Source of the DNA: Fidelibacterota bacterium | GTDB lineage: Bacteria; Fidelibacterota; Marinisomatia; SCGC-AAA003-L08; JACNLC01 | Reading direction: 5' to 3' | Assembly (NCBI GenBank): GCA_018657495.1 | Contig: JABHXA010000014.1 | Coordinates: forward strand, 20,008-84,007 | Length of the DNA: 64,000 bases | Part shown: positions 45,706 to 53,238 of the stretch, in pieces | Position numbering within the stretch: the first letter of the stretch is position 1 | Layout of the letters: every line of letters starts with the position of its first letter | The notes under the pieces: generated by a model | Told to the model about the DNA's origin: nothing | What the model saw: the letters and a program-made list of their open reading frames with translations, nothing else | Databases searched by the model: none | Made by a program: the position numbers and the translations under genes

Positions 45706-46668
45706 TTGAGAGATACTGGAAACGAAAATATTACAATGTTATACGAAGCATCCATCCTTTATTATGAACATGGATACAGCCAAAAAGAAATTGGTGCCAA
45801 GCTTGGTGTCTCAAGACCTGGTGTATCCCGCATGCTTCAAAAAGCCAGGGATGTGGGTATTGTCCGCATTGAAATTACCGACCCATCTGCCAGTGGGACT
45901 TTGATGGAAAATCAGTTAAAGGAAATTTACGGTCTCAAAAAAGCAGTAGTTATTCCTTCAGATGGAATTTCCACTACCATTTTATTGAATCGCCTGGGTA
46001 AAGCCGCCGCCAAATATCTTGATTCGGTCATTGAATCGGGGATGACAATTGGTATTTCCTGGGGCACAACAATGAAAGCGGTTTCAGATAATTTAATTGA
46101 TAATGCCGCCAATGATATTTCAATTGTTCAACTAAATGGTGCATTAACCCGGGCAGCGTATAATACCCATGCCTCAGAGATAATCCAAAAAATGGGAGAA
46201 TACTACCATTCAATTCCATACATGTTGCCCCTTCCGGCCATTGTTGAAGGGACCGATATCAAATCGGTAATGATTTCAGATCGGCATATATCCCGGACGC
46301 TAAATCTTTCACAGGAATCTTCAGTAGCAATTTTTACCATTGGATCATTTGGGAATGATTCTGCTTTGGTCAAGGCCCATTACTTCGAAGAAGATGAAGT
46401 TATAACCTTAATTGAGAACGGGGCAGTGGCTGATATTTGTTCACGGATTATCAACCGTGACGGGGAAATCTGTTCAACGGATCTCAATGATAGAACAATG
46501 GGGGTAGAACTAGTGGATTTGAAAAGAAAAGAGTTCTCAATTGCAGTTGCCGGCGGCATAGATAAGGCAGAAGCTATCAGGGCAGGACTGAAAGGACAAT
46601 GGTTCAATGTTCTAGTGACAGATGAAAAAGTTGCAGAACTGCTGCTGCCGAATTTTAACAACAATTAA
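45706..46668 (+). CDS. SorC/DeoR-type sugar-responsive transcriptional regulator of the BMC locus
   Basis: 320 residues from a TTG start; ATG 45736 is an alternative that would keep the DNA-binding domain. The N-terminal helix-turn-helix (about 20-48, YSQKEIGAKLGVSRPGVSRML) and the large C-terminal sugar-phosphate-binding domain (about 60-315) mark the SorC family. Visible there are TIGISWGTTMKAV, VVQLNGA-like strand IVQLNGALTR and VAGGIDKAEAIRAGL. SorC proteins include DeoR of Bacillus, which responds to deoxyribose 5-phosphate. With a DeoC-containing operon 36 nt downstream, that metabolite is the natural candidate inducer. No ribosome binding site is obvious. Confidence 0.88.
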   Translation: MRDTGNENITMLYEASILYYEHGYSQKEIGAKLGVSRPGVSRMLQKARDVGIVRIEITDPSASGTLMENQLKEIYGLKKAVVIPSDGISTTILLNRLGKAAAKYLDSVIESGMTIGISWGTTMKAVSDNLIDNAANDISIVQLNGALTRAAYNTHASEIIQKMGEYYHSIPYMLPLPAIVEGTDIKSVMISDRHISRTLNLSQESSVAIFTIGSFGNDSALVKAHYFEEDEVITLIENGAVADICSRIINRDGEICSTDLNDRTMGVELVDLKRKEFSIAVAGGIDKAEAIRAGLKGQWFNVLVTDEKVAELLLPNFNNN

Positions 46669-46704
46669 ATTAATCCAAAAAATTAGATAAAAGGATTTAA
46701 CAGA

Positions 46705-48120
46705 ATGTCAGAACAAACATCTCAATCATTTCCGGTAGCATTAGGTGCCGATCATGGTGGATTTAATTTAAAGCAAATTATTAAAGATGATTTAATATCC
46801 AAAGGATATCAGGTTAATGATGTTGGGACTCATAATACTGAAGCAGTTGATTATCCACAATTAGCAAGAAAGGTTGCTGAAGAGGTATCCTCAGGTCGAT
46901 CCAGGTTTGGTATTATGATCGATGGTGCAGGAATCGGTTCCGCAATGGTGGCAAATAAACTCCCTGGAGTCCGGGCAGCGTTATGTTATGATTTATCAAC
47001 GGCTGGGAATGCTCGTGAACATAATGATGCCAACGTTCTCACTATGGGGGCAGGGCTCATCGGATCGGAACTTGCCCAACAGGTGGCTCGTGTATTTCTC
47101 ACCAAAGAATGTTCTGTACCACGGCATCAGAAAAGAGTCGATATGATAAACAACCTTGACAGCAGTAGTAATTCACAAAAAATTGTATCCACAGAGGATC
47201 ATATTCAATTATCAAACGAAAATCTTTCAACAGAAGACATCCAAAATATAGCTCAAGTGGTTGGCGAATTACTCCAGTCTGATTCCACAAATATTTCTCA
47301 TGCTGAACAAAATACATGCAAGTCAGATATGATATGCAAATGTGGCGTTTGCCTGGATAAAAAGCCGGAGACCATCCGGCAATTCCTTGATATGGGTGTA
47401 CAGAGAATTGGTTATCATGATAGTTCAGGCTGTGAATGTGTGCCGGAAGACATCGCCCAATGTATCGATCACACTATTTTGAAACCGGCAACAAAATCAG
47501 ATGATATTAAAAGAATTTGCAGTGAAGCAAAGGAATACAGTTTTGCCTCAGTTTGTGTTAGTCCCAGTTATGTGAAACTTGCGGCAAAAGAACTTGCCGG
47601 TTCCAAGGTAAAAGTGTGTACGGTTGTTGGATTTCCTTCCGGTGCCCACACCCCTGAAATCAAAGCCATGGAAACACGTCAGGCGATTCGTGATGGCGCT
47701 GAGGAGATTGATATGGTTATCAATATTGGTGCCTTAAAGAGTGGTGAAGATGATTTAGTCTACCGGGACATTCGTAAAGTATGCGAAGCATGTGAAGACG
47801 GCAGTGCGGTGAGCAAAGTCATCATTGAAACCACCTATCTCACCGAAGATGAAAAGGTTCGAGCCTGTCAATTATCCAAAAAAGCCAAAGCAAATTATGT
47901 AAAAACATCGACAGGATTTGGACCAAAAGGTGCAACAATTGAAGATGTGGCATTAATGAGCAGTATTGTTAGATCGTCCGGTATTGGTGTTAAAGCAGCA
48001 GGTGGAATATCCAACTATGATGACGCAAAAAAAATGATTGATGCCGGTGCTACCCGACTGGGCGCAAGTGCTGGAATTCGGATTCTGCAAGAATCCAAAT
48101 CAGTAACATATTCGAATTAA
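46705..48120 (+). CDS. rpiB-deoC: fusion of ribose-5-phosphate isomerase B and deoxyribose-phosphate aldolase
   Basis: 471 residues. Residues about 8-150 are RpiB ([35 protein letters not shown]). The usual Cys base of the ICGTGIG loop is Asp73 in IDGAGIG. Residues about 155-200 form a polar linker with an amphipathic helix ([18 protein letters not shown]). Residues 205-253 are Cys-rich ([12 protein letters not shown], then CEC and a further Cys). Residues about 248-471 are class I aldolase DeoC ([18 protein letters not shown], Schiff-base Lys in YVKTSTGFG, proton-relay Lys in GVKAAGGI). DeoC yields glyceraldehyde 3-phosphate and acetaldehyde. It heads the shell operon, and the helix may target it to the lumen. 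Confidence 0.93.
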   Translation: MSEQTSQSFPVALGADHGGFNLKQIIKDDLISKGYQVNDVGTHNTEAVDYPQLARKVAEEVSSGRSRFGIMIDGAGIGSAMVANKLPGVRAALCYDLSTAGNAREHNDANVLTMGAGLIGSELAQQVARVFLTKECSVPRHQKRVDMINNLDSSSNSQKIVSTEDHIQLSNENLSTEDIQNIAQVVGELLQSDSTNISHAEQNTCKSDMICKCGVCLDKKPETIRQFLDMGVQRIGYHDSSGCECVPEDIAQCIDHTILKPATKSDDIKRICSEAKEYSFASVCVSPSYVKLAAKELAGSKVKVCTVVGFPSGAHTPEIKAMETRQAIRDGAEEIDMVINIGALKSGEDDLVYRDIRKVCEACEDGSAVSKVIIETTYLTEDEKVRACQLSKKAKANYVKTSTGFGPKGATIEDVALMSSIVRSSGIGVKAAGGISNYDDAKKMIDAGATRLGASAGIRILQESKSVTYSN

Positions 48121-48147
48121 AATTAAGAATCTAAAGGAGAAATAATA

Positions 48148-48771
48148 GTGGTTGATTTAAGAGCTTATGCATTTTTGGACAATTTACAGCCCCAGTATGC
48201 AGCATATCTGGGAACGATTGCCAAGGGATTTTTACCAATAGCTGGAATGGCTTCATTGTATATCGAAATCAGTCCTGGGATTGAGATTAACCGGGTGACG
48301 GATATTGCCTTAAAATCTACGAATGTCACCCCGGGAATGCAGATTGTAGAAAGATTATATGGCATGTTGGAGGTTCATTCAGAATCTCAAGCTGATGTGA
48401 GACAGGCAGGTGCAGCTATTTTAGAATCTCTGGAGTTAAAAGAAGAAGACCGCTGGAAACCAAAAATATTTTCCAAGCAGGTAATACGAAGAATTGACGA
48501 TCATCAAACACAGTTGATTAACAGGATGCGTTATGGTAATATGATATTACCGGGGCAGTCCATGTTTATTATGGAAGTACAGCCGGCAGCCTATGCGGCG
48601 CTGGCCGCTAATGAAGCTGAAAAAGCAGCGAATATCAATATCCTTGATGTGAGAACTTTTGGAAGTTTTGGACGGATTTATCTTGGTGGTGAAGAACAGG
48701 ATATGGAAGTAGGCTGGCGGGCCGCAGTAAGGTCAATAGAAGAAGTAACCGGAAAAGAAAAAACTAAATAA
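48148..48771 (+). CDS. BMC-T shell protein, double-stacking (gated-pore) type
   Basis: 207 residues holding two tandem BMC folds (about 1-100 and 101-200) in circularly permuted form. It begins [19 protein letters not shown], with [18 protein letters not shown] in the first repeat and [19 protein letters not shown] in the second, and ends [18 protein letters not shown]. From memory it closely resembles the double-stacked trimers BMC-T2/T3 of Haliangium ochraceum, whose large pores open and close to pass metabolites or cofactors. A GTG start with AAAGGAG upstream is used. First shell gene of the operon. Confidence 0.9.
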   Translation: MVDLRAYAFLDNLQPQYAAYLGTIAKGFLPIAGMASLYIEISPGIEINRVTDIALKSTNVTPGMQIVERLYGMLEVHSESQADVRQAGAAILESLELKEEDRWKPKIFSKQVIRRIDDHQTQLINRMRYGNMILPGQSMFIMEVQPAAYAALAANEAEKAANINILDVRTFGSFGRIYLGGEEQDMEVGWRAAVRSIEEVTGKEKTK

Positions 48772-48788
48772 AAAGGAAGGCTAGTAAA

Positions 48789-49100
48789 ATGGCAGAAGCA
48801 TTAGGAATGTTAGAAACGCGGGGATATCCTGCAGTAGTAGAAGCAGCTGACGCAATGGTCAAAGCTGCAAAAGTAGAATTAGTGTCTTATGAAAAAACAG
48901 GCGGTGGATATGTGACTGTATGTATCCGTGGTGATGTGGCAGCTGTGAAAGCAGCATGTGATGCCGGAAAAGCCGGTGCCTCCAGGGTTGGTGAAATTGT
49001 TGCCGTTCATATTATTGCCCGACCTCATCCAAACGTGGATGCAGTTTTACCATTAGGTAGAACAACTGAGGGAAAAGCTGATATGAAAAAATACAAATAA
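48789..49100 (+). CDS. BMC-H hexameric shell protein
   Basis: 103 residues with one canonical BMC fold. It starts [20 protein letters not shown], has the [21 protein letters not shown] strand and pore loop, and continues [18 protein letters not shown]. The pore-facing segment is T-G-G-G. The tail ([15 protein letters not shown]) is slightly extended. It would tile most of the facets. It is the only BMC-H in the locus, so facets are probably simple, with the two BMC-T types interspersed. Ribosome binding site AAAGGAAGG lies upstream, 17 nt after the BMC-T stop. Confidence 0.97.
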   Translation: MAEALGMLETRGYPAVVEAADAMVKAAKVELVSYEKTGGGYVTVCIRGDVAAVKAACDAGKAGASRVGEIVAVHIIARPHPNVDAVLPLGRTTEGKADMKKYK

Positions 49101-49112
49101 TCGGATTTCAAA

Positions 49113-49412
49113 ATGAATCTTGCTAAAGTGGTGGGCACAGTTGTGTCCACACAAAAAGAGCAAAGCCTGGAAGGATTGAAATTTCTGATTCTGCAAAAAG
49201 TAGATCTTGATGGAAATGACATCGATGGTTCTATTGTTGCGGTTGATGCGGTGAGCGCCGGTGTTGGTGAAATGGTTCTCTATGCCTCAGGAAGTTCAGG
49301 ACGGCAGACCGAAATAACCGATAAAAAGCCCTGCGATGCAGTAATCATGGCAATTGTTGACAGTTGGGAAGTCAATTATGAAACCCGATATAAAAAAGGT
49401 GTGAATGACTAA
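49113..49412 (+). CDS. BMC-P vertex pentamer (EutN/CcmL family), copy 1
   Basis: 99 residues of EutN/CcmL type. It opens NLAKVVGTVVSTQKEQSLEGLKFLI split by a turn, and has AVDAVSAGVGEMVLYASGSSGRQ, the signature V-D-x-V-x-A-G-x-G-E-x-V-L...GSS-R, then AIVDSWEV. It caps shell vertices as a pentamer. Three BMC-P genes occur in this operon, of which this copy and the last keep the signature. Confidence 0.95.
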   Translation: MNLAKVVGTVVSTQKEQSLEGLKFLILQKVDLDGNDIDGSIVAVDAVSAGVGEMVLYASGSSGRQTEITDKKPCDAVIMAIVDSWEVNYETRYKKGVND

Positions 49413-49460
49413 ATCTGTATCAATGGATAATTTATTGGATGTTCAGAATGGAGGAATACA

Positions 49461-50915
49461 ATGGCTTCACTAACAGCTGATCAGGTGAGATTAATTGCAA
49501 ACCAGGTTGTGAGTAATATGCGTTTTGATAAATCTGGTTCTCAAAATAATCCATCTGTGATTTATGAGGACTCAAGTAGACCAAATGCCTCAGTCGGCGT
49601 ATTTTCCAGCATCAATTCAGCAGTAAAGGCTGCTCAGAAGGCTCAAGTTCAATTGATGGAGCTTTCCCTTGCTCAAAGGGAAAGAATCATTTTGAATATT
49701 CGAAGCTGGATGATGGACAATGCTGAAATTCTGGCCAGGAAGGCATACGAAGAAACAGGTCTGGGCCGGTTTCAGGATAAGATTATCAAAAACAAATTGG
49801 TCACAGAAAAAACTCCGGGGACTGAAGTGCTCAGACCGGAAGCAGTTTCCGGTGACCGGGGTCTGACATTAATGGAACGGGCTCCCTATGGGGTTATCGG
49901 ATCCATCACTCCATGCACAAATCCCACTTCGACAATTATCTGTAATACTATCGGCATGTTGGCTGCCGGCAATTCTGTGGTATTCAACGTGCATCCAACG
50001 GCAAAAAATGTGAGTATCTATAATATTGAGCTCCTGAACAAAGCAATTATTCAGGCTGGTGGACCAGAGAATCTGGTAACAACAGTTATAGAACCGACGA
50101 TTCAAAGTGCACAGGAATTAATGACACATCCAGGGATAAATCTATTGGTGGTGACCGGTGGTGCAGCGGTTGTGAAGGCGGCTATGACCAGTGGAAAGAG
50201 AGCCATTTGTGCCGGACCTGGCAATCCGCCGGTTGTTGTGGATGAAACTGCTGATATTGAAAAAGCTGCCAAGAGTATTGTCAATGGCGCTTCCATGGAT
50301 AACAACATCATTTGCGTTCTTGAAAAAGAGGTCTTTGTGGTGGAATCCGTTGCAGATCAACTTCTTTCAGCTTTTCAGCGACATAATGCCGTTGTCCTCA
50401 AGACATATGAAATAGAGCAACTGGATAAAGTTATATTTGACGAAATACTAGGATCACGAAAACCGGGGAAAATCAATAAATCTTATATCGGTAAACCAAT
50501 ACAGGAAATATTGCAGAAAATTGGCAAACATGTTGACGATTCTGTCAAACTTGCAATTGCTCCGGTAGAGATAGGACATCCACTTGTTTGGACAGAACAG
50601 ATGCTGCCGGTGATGCCTTTAGTGAGGATGCCAAATGTGGATCAAGCTATTGATGCTGCCAGGGATGCTGAACATGGTTTTAGACATACTGCCATGATGC
50701 ATTCAAAGAATCTGGATAATCTCAGCCGCATGGCCAGGGTGATGAATTGCAGTATTTTTGTAAAAAATGGTTCATCAGTTGCAGGGCTTGGATATGGTGG
50801 AGAAGGATATTGTTCATTTACAATTGCCAGTCCTACTGGAGAAGGATTAACCCATCCTATCAGTTTTACACGCGAGAGACGCTGTGTTCTGGTGGATCAC
50901 TTCAGGATCATATAG
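49461..50915 (+). CDS. CoA-acylating aldehyde dehydrogenase of a microcompartment (PduP/EutE-like)
   Basis: 484 residues. The N-terminal 20 residues (LTADQVRLIANQVVSNMRF) form an amphipathic helix and are followed by a polar linker (to about 42), the layout of a PduP-type encapsulation peptide. The ALDH body (about 45-484) has the cofactor segment GSITPCTNPTST, AICAGPGNPPVVVDETADIE, and catalytic Cys285 in ASMDNNIIC. PduP and EutE members make acyl-CoA from aldehydes, using CoA and NAD+. In this operon the aldehyde is presumably acetaldehyde from DeoC. The gene sits between BMC-P and BMC-T genes; its stop abuts the next start. Confidence 0.93.
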   Translation: MASLTADQVRLIANQVVSNMRFDKSGSQNNPSVIYEDSSRPNASVGVFSSINSAVKAAQKAQVQLMELSLAQRERIILNIRSWMMDNAEILARKAYEETGLGRFQDKIIKNKLVTEKTPGTEVLRPEAVSGDRGLTLMERAPYGVIGSITPCTNPTSTIICNTIGMLAAGNSVVFNVHPTAKNVSIYNIELLNKAIIQAGGPENLVTTVIEPTIQSAQELMTHPGINLLVVTGGAAVVKAAMTSGKRAICAGPGNPPVVVDETADIEKAAKSIVNGASMDNNIICVLEKEVFVVESVADQLLSAFQRHNAVVLKTYEIEQLDKVIFDEILGSRKPGKINKSYIGKPIQEILQKIGKHVDDSVKLAIAPVEIGHPLVWTEQMLPVMPLVRMPNVDQAIDAARDAEHGFRHTAMMHSKNLDNLSRMARVMNCSIFVKNGSSVAGLGYGGEGYCSFTIASPTGEGLTHPISFTRERRCVLVDHFRII

Positions 50916-51524
50916 ATGAGACAGTATCCGGCAATAGCAATTCTTGAGATTTCCAGTATCCCAACGGGAATAGCCACCGCTGACAGCATGGTAAAGAATT
51001 CACCGATAACCATTTTGAAATCAGGAACAGTCCATAACGGAAAATTTGTTATATTCATTGGCGGTTCAGTTGCATCAGTTGAAGAGTCATATAATAAAGG
51101 ACTTACTGTTGCCAGTGGTTTTTTAATTGATCATATTTATCTTCCTTTTATACATTCGCAGGTCCATGATTCTATTTTAGGCGAACGGCGTAAATGTATT
51201 GGCGAGGCTATGGGGATCATTGAGACTTCGACAATCTCATCTATTGTATATGCAGCAGACTCCGCTCTTAAAGGAACGAATATCCAGCTTGTTGAATTAC
51301 GGTCAGCTGATGATATTGGCGGTAAAGGCATTGCCATTTTTTCCGGTGCTACCGAAGAAGTGGAGACTGCCGTTGAAATATCAAAAAGCACGGTTGCCGA
51401 TTCTGGATACTGGTTGAGTGATATTGTAATTCCAAGAATCGCCAGTGAAATGAAGGATCAGGTAGAACATTCAACAACATTTTCAAAAAATTCATTAATG
51501 AATTTAAAAGGCGGAGAACTATAA
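50916..51524 (+). CDS. BMC-T shell protein, PduT-like, lacking the Fe-S cysteine
   Basis: 202 residues with two tandem BMC domains (about 4-92 and 97-185). It starts AIAILEISSIPTGIATADSM and its second half begins AMGIIETSTISSIVYAAD, the same plan as PduT and BMC-T1 of Haliangium. In PduT the first-domain pore loop reads with a Cys that holds a [4Fe-4S] cluster. Here the equivalent loop is SGTVHNGKF, with His-Asn and no Cys. It therefore should not carry that cluster and may conduct small metabolites. The stop overlaps the following BMC-P start (ATAATG). Confidence 0.9.
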   Translation: MRQYPAIAILEISSIPTGIATADSMVKNSPITILKSGTVHNGKFVIFIGGSVASVEESYNKGLTVASGFLIDHIYLPFIHSQVHDSILGERRKCIGEAMGIIETSTISSIVYAADSALKGTNIQLVELRSADDIGGKGIAIFSGATEEVETAVEISKSTVADSGYWLSDIVIPRIASEMKDQVEHSTTFSKNSLMNLKGGEL

Positions 51525-51829
51525 TGCATCTGGGTAGAATTATGGGGACTCTTACACCATGCGTCGTGTACAAAGGTCTAGAGGGTATGCCAATGCTTAT
51601 AGTGCAGCCCCTTGACAAATTATGCCAGAAGAAAGGCAATCCTTTCATTGCAGTAGATCCAATAAGGATGTGTGGCAAAGACGAGCTGGTATATTATGAA
51701 AGCTCACGTGAGGCTGCCTTGGCCTGTGATCCCTGGTTTGTACCTGTGGATCATGCCGTCATCGGTATTGTAGACGATGTCAATCTAATTAAAATGGATG
51801 AAAATCAGCGAATTGAAGAGGTAAAATAA
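51524..51829 (+). CDS. BMC-P vertex pentamer (EutN/CcmL family), divergent copy 2
   Basis: 101 residues. The fold-opening HLGRIMGTLTPCVVYKGLEG and the closing AVIGIVDDVNLI are of EutN/CcmL type. The core signature is altered: FIAVDPIRMCGKDELVYYESSREAA replaces the glycine-rich A-G-x-G-E-x-V-L...GSSAR, losing the glycines that form the pentamer pore loop. It also has three Cys residues. It may form a special vertex protein or mixed pentamers. Confidence 0.88.
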   Translation: MHLGRIMGTLTPCVVYKGLEGMPMLIVQPLDKLCQKKGNPFIAVDPIRMCGKDELVYYESSREAALACDPWFVPVDHAVIGIVDDVNLIKMDENQRIEEVK

Positions 51830-51830
51830 C

Positions 51831-52100
51831 GTGATAATCGGGAAAGTCAGCGGCGCTATTCATTCGACAATTAATCATCAATTTTATGAAGGCAAAAGAT
51901 TACTGGTTGTCGATTACCTTGATAAAAAAGGTGAACCAACAGGAGAATATGTTATTGCAATTGATACCGTAGATGCCGGTGCCGGAGAAACGGTTCTTCT
52001 CATCGATGAAGGAAATTCCGCCCGTCAAATTGTCGGTGACAGCATGGCCCCCCTCAGATCAATCATCGTTGGTATTATTGATGATATTCATTGTGAGTAG
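51831..52100 (+). CDS. BMC-P vertex pentamer (EutN/CcmL family), copy 3
   Basis: 89 residues from a GTG start immediately after copy 2 (1-nt gap). Canonical EutN/CcmL layout: IIGKVSGAIHSTINHQFYEG, the signature AIDTVDAGAGETVLLIDEGNSARQ, then VGIIDDIHC. It is the last gene of the shell operon. No terminator hairpin with a T run is seen after it; a GC-rich repeat island follows. Confidence 0.95.
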   Translation: MIIGKVSGAIHSTINHQFYEGKRLLVVDYLDKKGEPTGEYVIAIDTVDAGAGETVLLIDEGNSARQIVGDSMAPLRSIIVGIIDDIHCE

Positions 52101-52229
52101 AAAGTGAAAAGTATAAAGTAGCTAGCCCGCCGAAGAAGGAGGGCCTGCCTGCCGGAGGAAGGCCTGCCTGCCGGAGGAAGGAAAGTGGAAAGTAGAGAGT
52201 AGCTTGCCCCTAGAGGCAGGAAAGTAAAA
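52101..52229. repeat. direct-repeat island with two perfect 19-bp GC-rich units
   Basis: GGCCTGCCTGCCGGAGGAA occurs twice in perfect tandem at 52142-52160 and 52161-52179. It is flanked by an imperfect direct repeat of about 28 bp: AAAGTGAAAAGTATAAAGTAGCTAGCCC near 52101-52128 (here cited in two parts: AAAGTGAAAAGTATAAAG, then TAGCTAGCCC) and a similar AAAGTGGAAAGTAGAGAG-TAGCTTGCCC near 52183-52210. The high GC content and C/G-quartet repetition contrast with the AT-rich surroundings, which suggests a dispersed mobile repeat rather than gene-derived sequence. Confidence 0.8.
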
Positions 52230-52516
52230 GACAGATAGATTAATTACATTTATCTAGCCCATGTTTGAAGGCATGGCATCTGCCTACCCCCTTAAAATTT
52301 GTCAATTCTATATATTTTAAAATTGTGACAAAATATAAAATTAAACCTTTATAATCACCGACATCAGTCATTTCGGACTGTTTTTAAAACCTGATCAATT
52401 CAAGTTCACAATCAATAGTCGATAAAAATTATTTTATTCGATATATTTATTACCGTAATTTTATCACATACTTACATCAATATAAAGTTATTACTTAAAT
52501 ATAATAATAAATTAAA
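52101..52516. other. 416-bp intergenic region with GC-rich repeats
   Basis: The first 130 bp are a repeat island (listed separately). The rest is AT-rich, with TATAAT at 52350-52355 as a possible -10 for bolA but no good -35 at 17 bp. No ORF or RNA gene recognised. Confidence 0.6.
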
Positions 52517-52786
52517 ATGGCTAAATTAAACAACTTAAAGATAAAACTTGATGATCGATTCCCTGATTCTCAAATCATGATTAATGGATTATCTGATTTA
52601 CCTGAACATTATGCACCAACCGGCAGAAGCGGTTCTCACATTGAGATCAACGTAAAATCTAGATTATTTAAGGATAAGAGCCTATTGGATCAACATAAAA
52701 TGATTCATGAAGCAATTGAGGAACTTATGCAAATGAATGGCGGCTTTATCCATGCCGTCACAATTAAAACGTCTTTAAAAATTTGA
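52517..52786 (+). CDS. bolA: BolA family protein
   Basis: 89 residues with the BolA/IbaG fold: KIKLDDRFPDSQIMINGL, a central HIEINVKSRLFKDKSLLDQHKMIHEAI (in pieces), and the closing GGFIHAVTIKTSL, whose His is the expected cluster ligand. BolA proteins form [2Fe-2S]-bridged heterodimers with CGFS glutaredoxins in iron-sulfur trafficking. The glutaredoxin gene follows after 14 nt, which supports the call and the partnership. Confidence 0.92.
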   Translation: MAKLNNLKIKLDDRFPDSQIMINGLSDLPEHYAPTGRSGSHIEINVKSRLFKDKSLLDQHKMIHEAIEELMQMNGGFIHAVTIKTSLKI

Positions 52787-52800
52787 AATAGGAACAATAA

Positions 52801-53115
52801 ATGATACATGATAAAATGATAAGAGAAACAGTTGAGAATAATAAAGTCGCTGTTTTTATGAAGGGAACATCACAGCGTCCGGCATGTGGATTTTCAGCAC
52901 GAATGGTTCAGGTTATGGACCGATTGCAGGTTGAATATAAAGATGTAAATATTTTGCAGGATCATCCAAGATTTGCCATGGAGCTCAAGGAAATATATGG
53001 GTGGCCAACCTCACCGCAATTGTATATCAACGGTAAACTGATTGGTGGATCAGATATTGCAATTGAAATGCTTCAGTCAGGTGAATTGCAAAAACTGGTG
53101 GACGTAGTTGAATAA
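52801..53115 (+). CDS. grxD: monothiol CGFS glutaredoxin (Grx4/GrxD family)
   Basis: 104 residues, single glutaredoxin domain. MKGTSQRPACGFSARM carries the CGFS active site with the Lys of MKGT that binds glutathione; WPTSPQLYINGKLIGGSDI is the TVP-like and GG loop. Such monothiol glutaredoxins hold a glutathione-ligated [2Fe-2S] cluster and pass it to apoproteins, often with BolA. It is preceded by bolA in the same transcript. Confidence 0.96.
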   Translation: MIHDKMIRETVENNKVAVFMKGTSQRPACGFSARMVQVMDRLQVEYKDVNILQDHPRFAMELKEIYGWPTSPQLYINGKLIGGSDIAIEMLQSGELQKLVDVVE

Positions 53116-53238
53116 ATCATATTAAAAGATTAAAATATTTATCCCTTTAATAAACCGGGATTAAAAATAGAATATAAAATCGCCACCTAATTAATTCTTA
53201 CGCAGGACGACCGATGTCTGCATAATTCTCTTTCGGAT

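Noticed and set aside
52101..52229. CRISPR array
   Set aside because: Only two adjacent repeat units with no spacers and no cas genes nearby.
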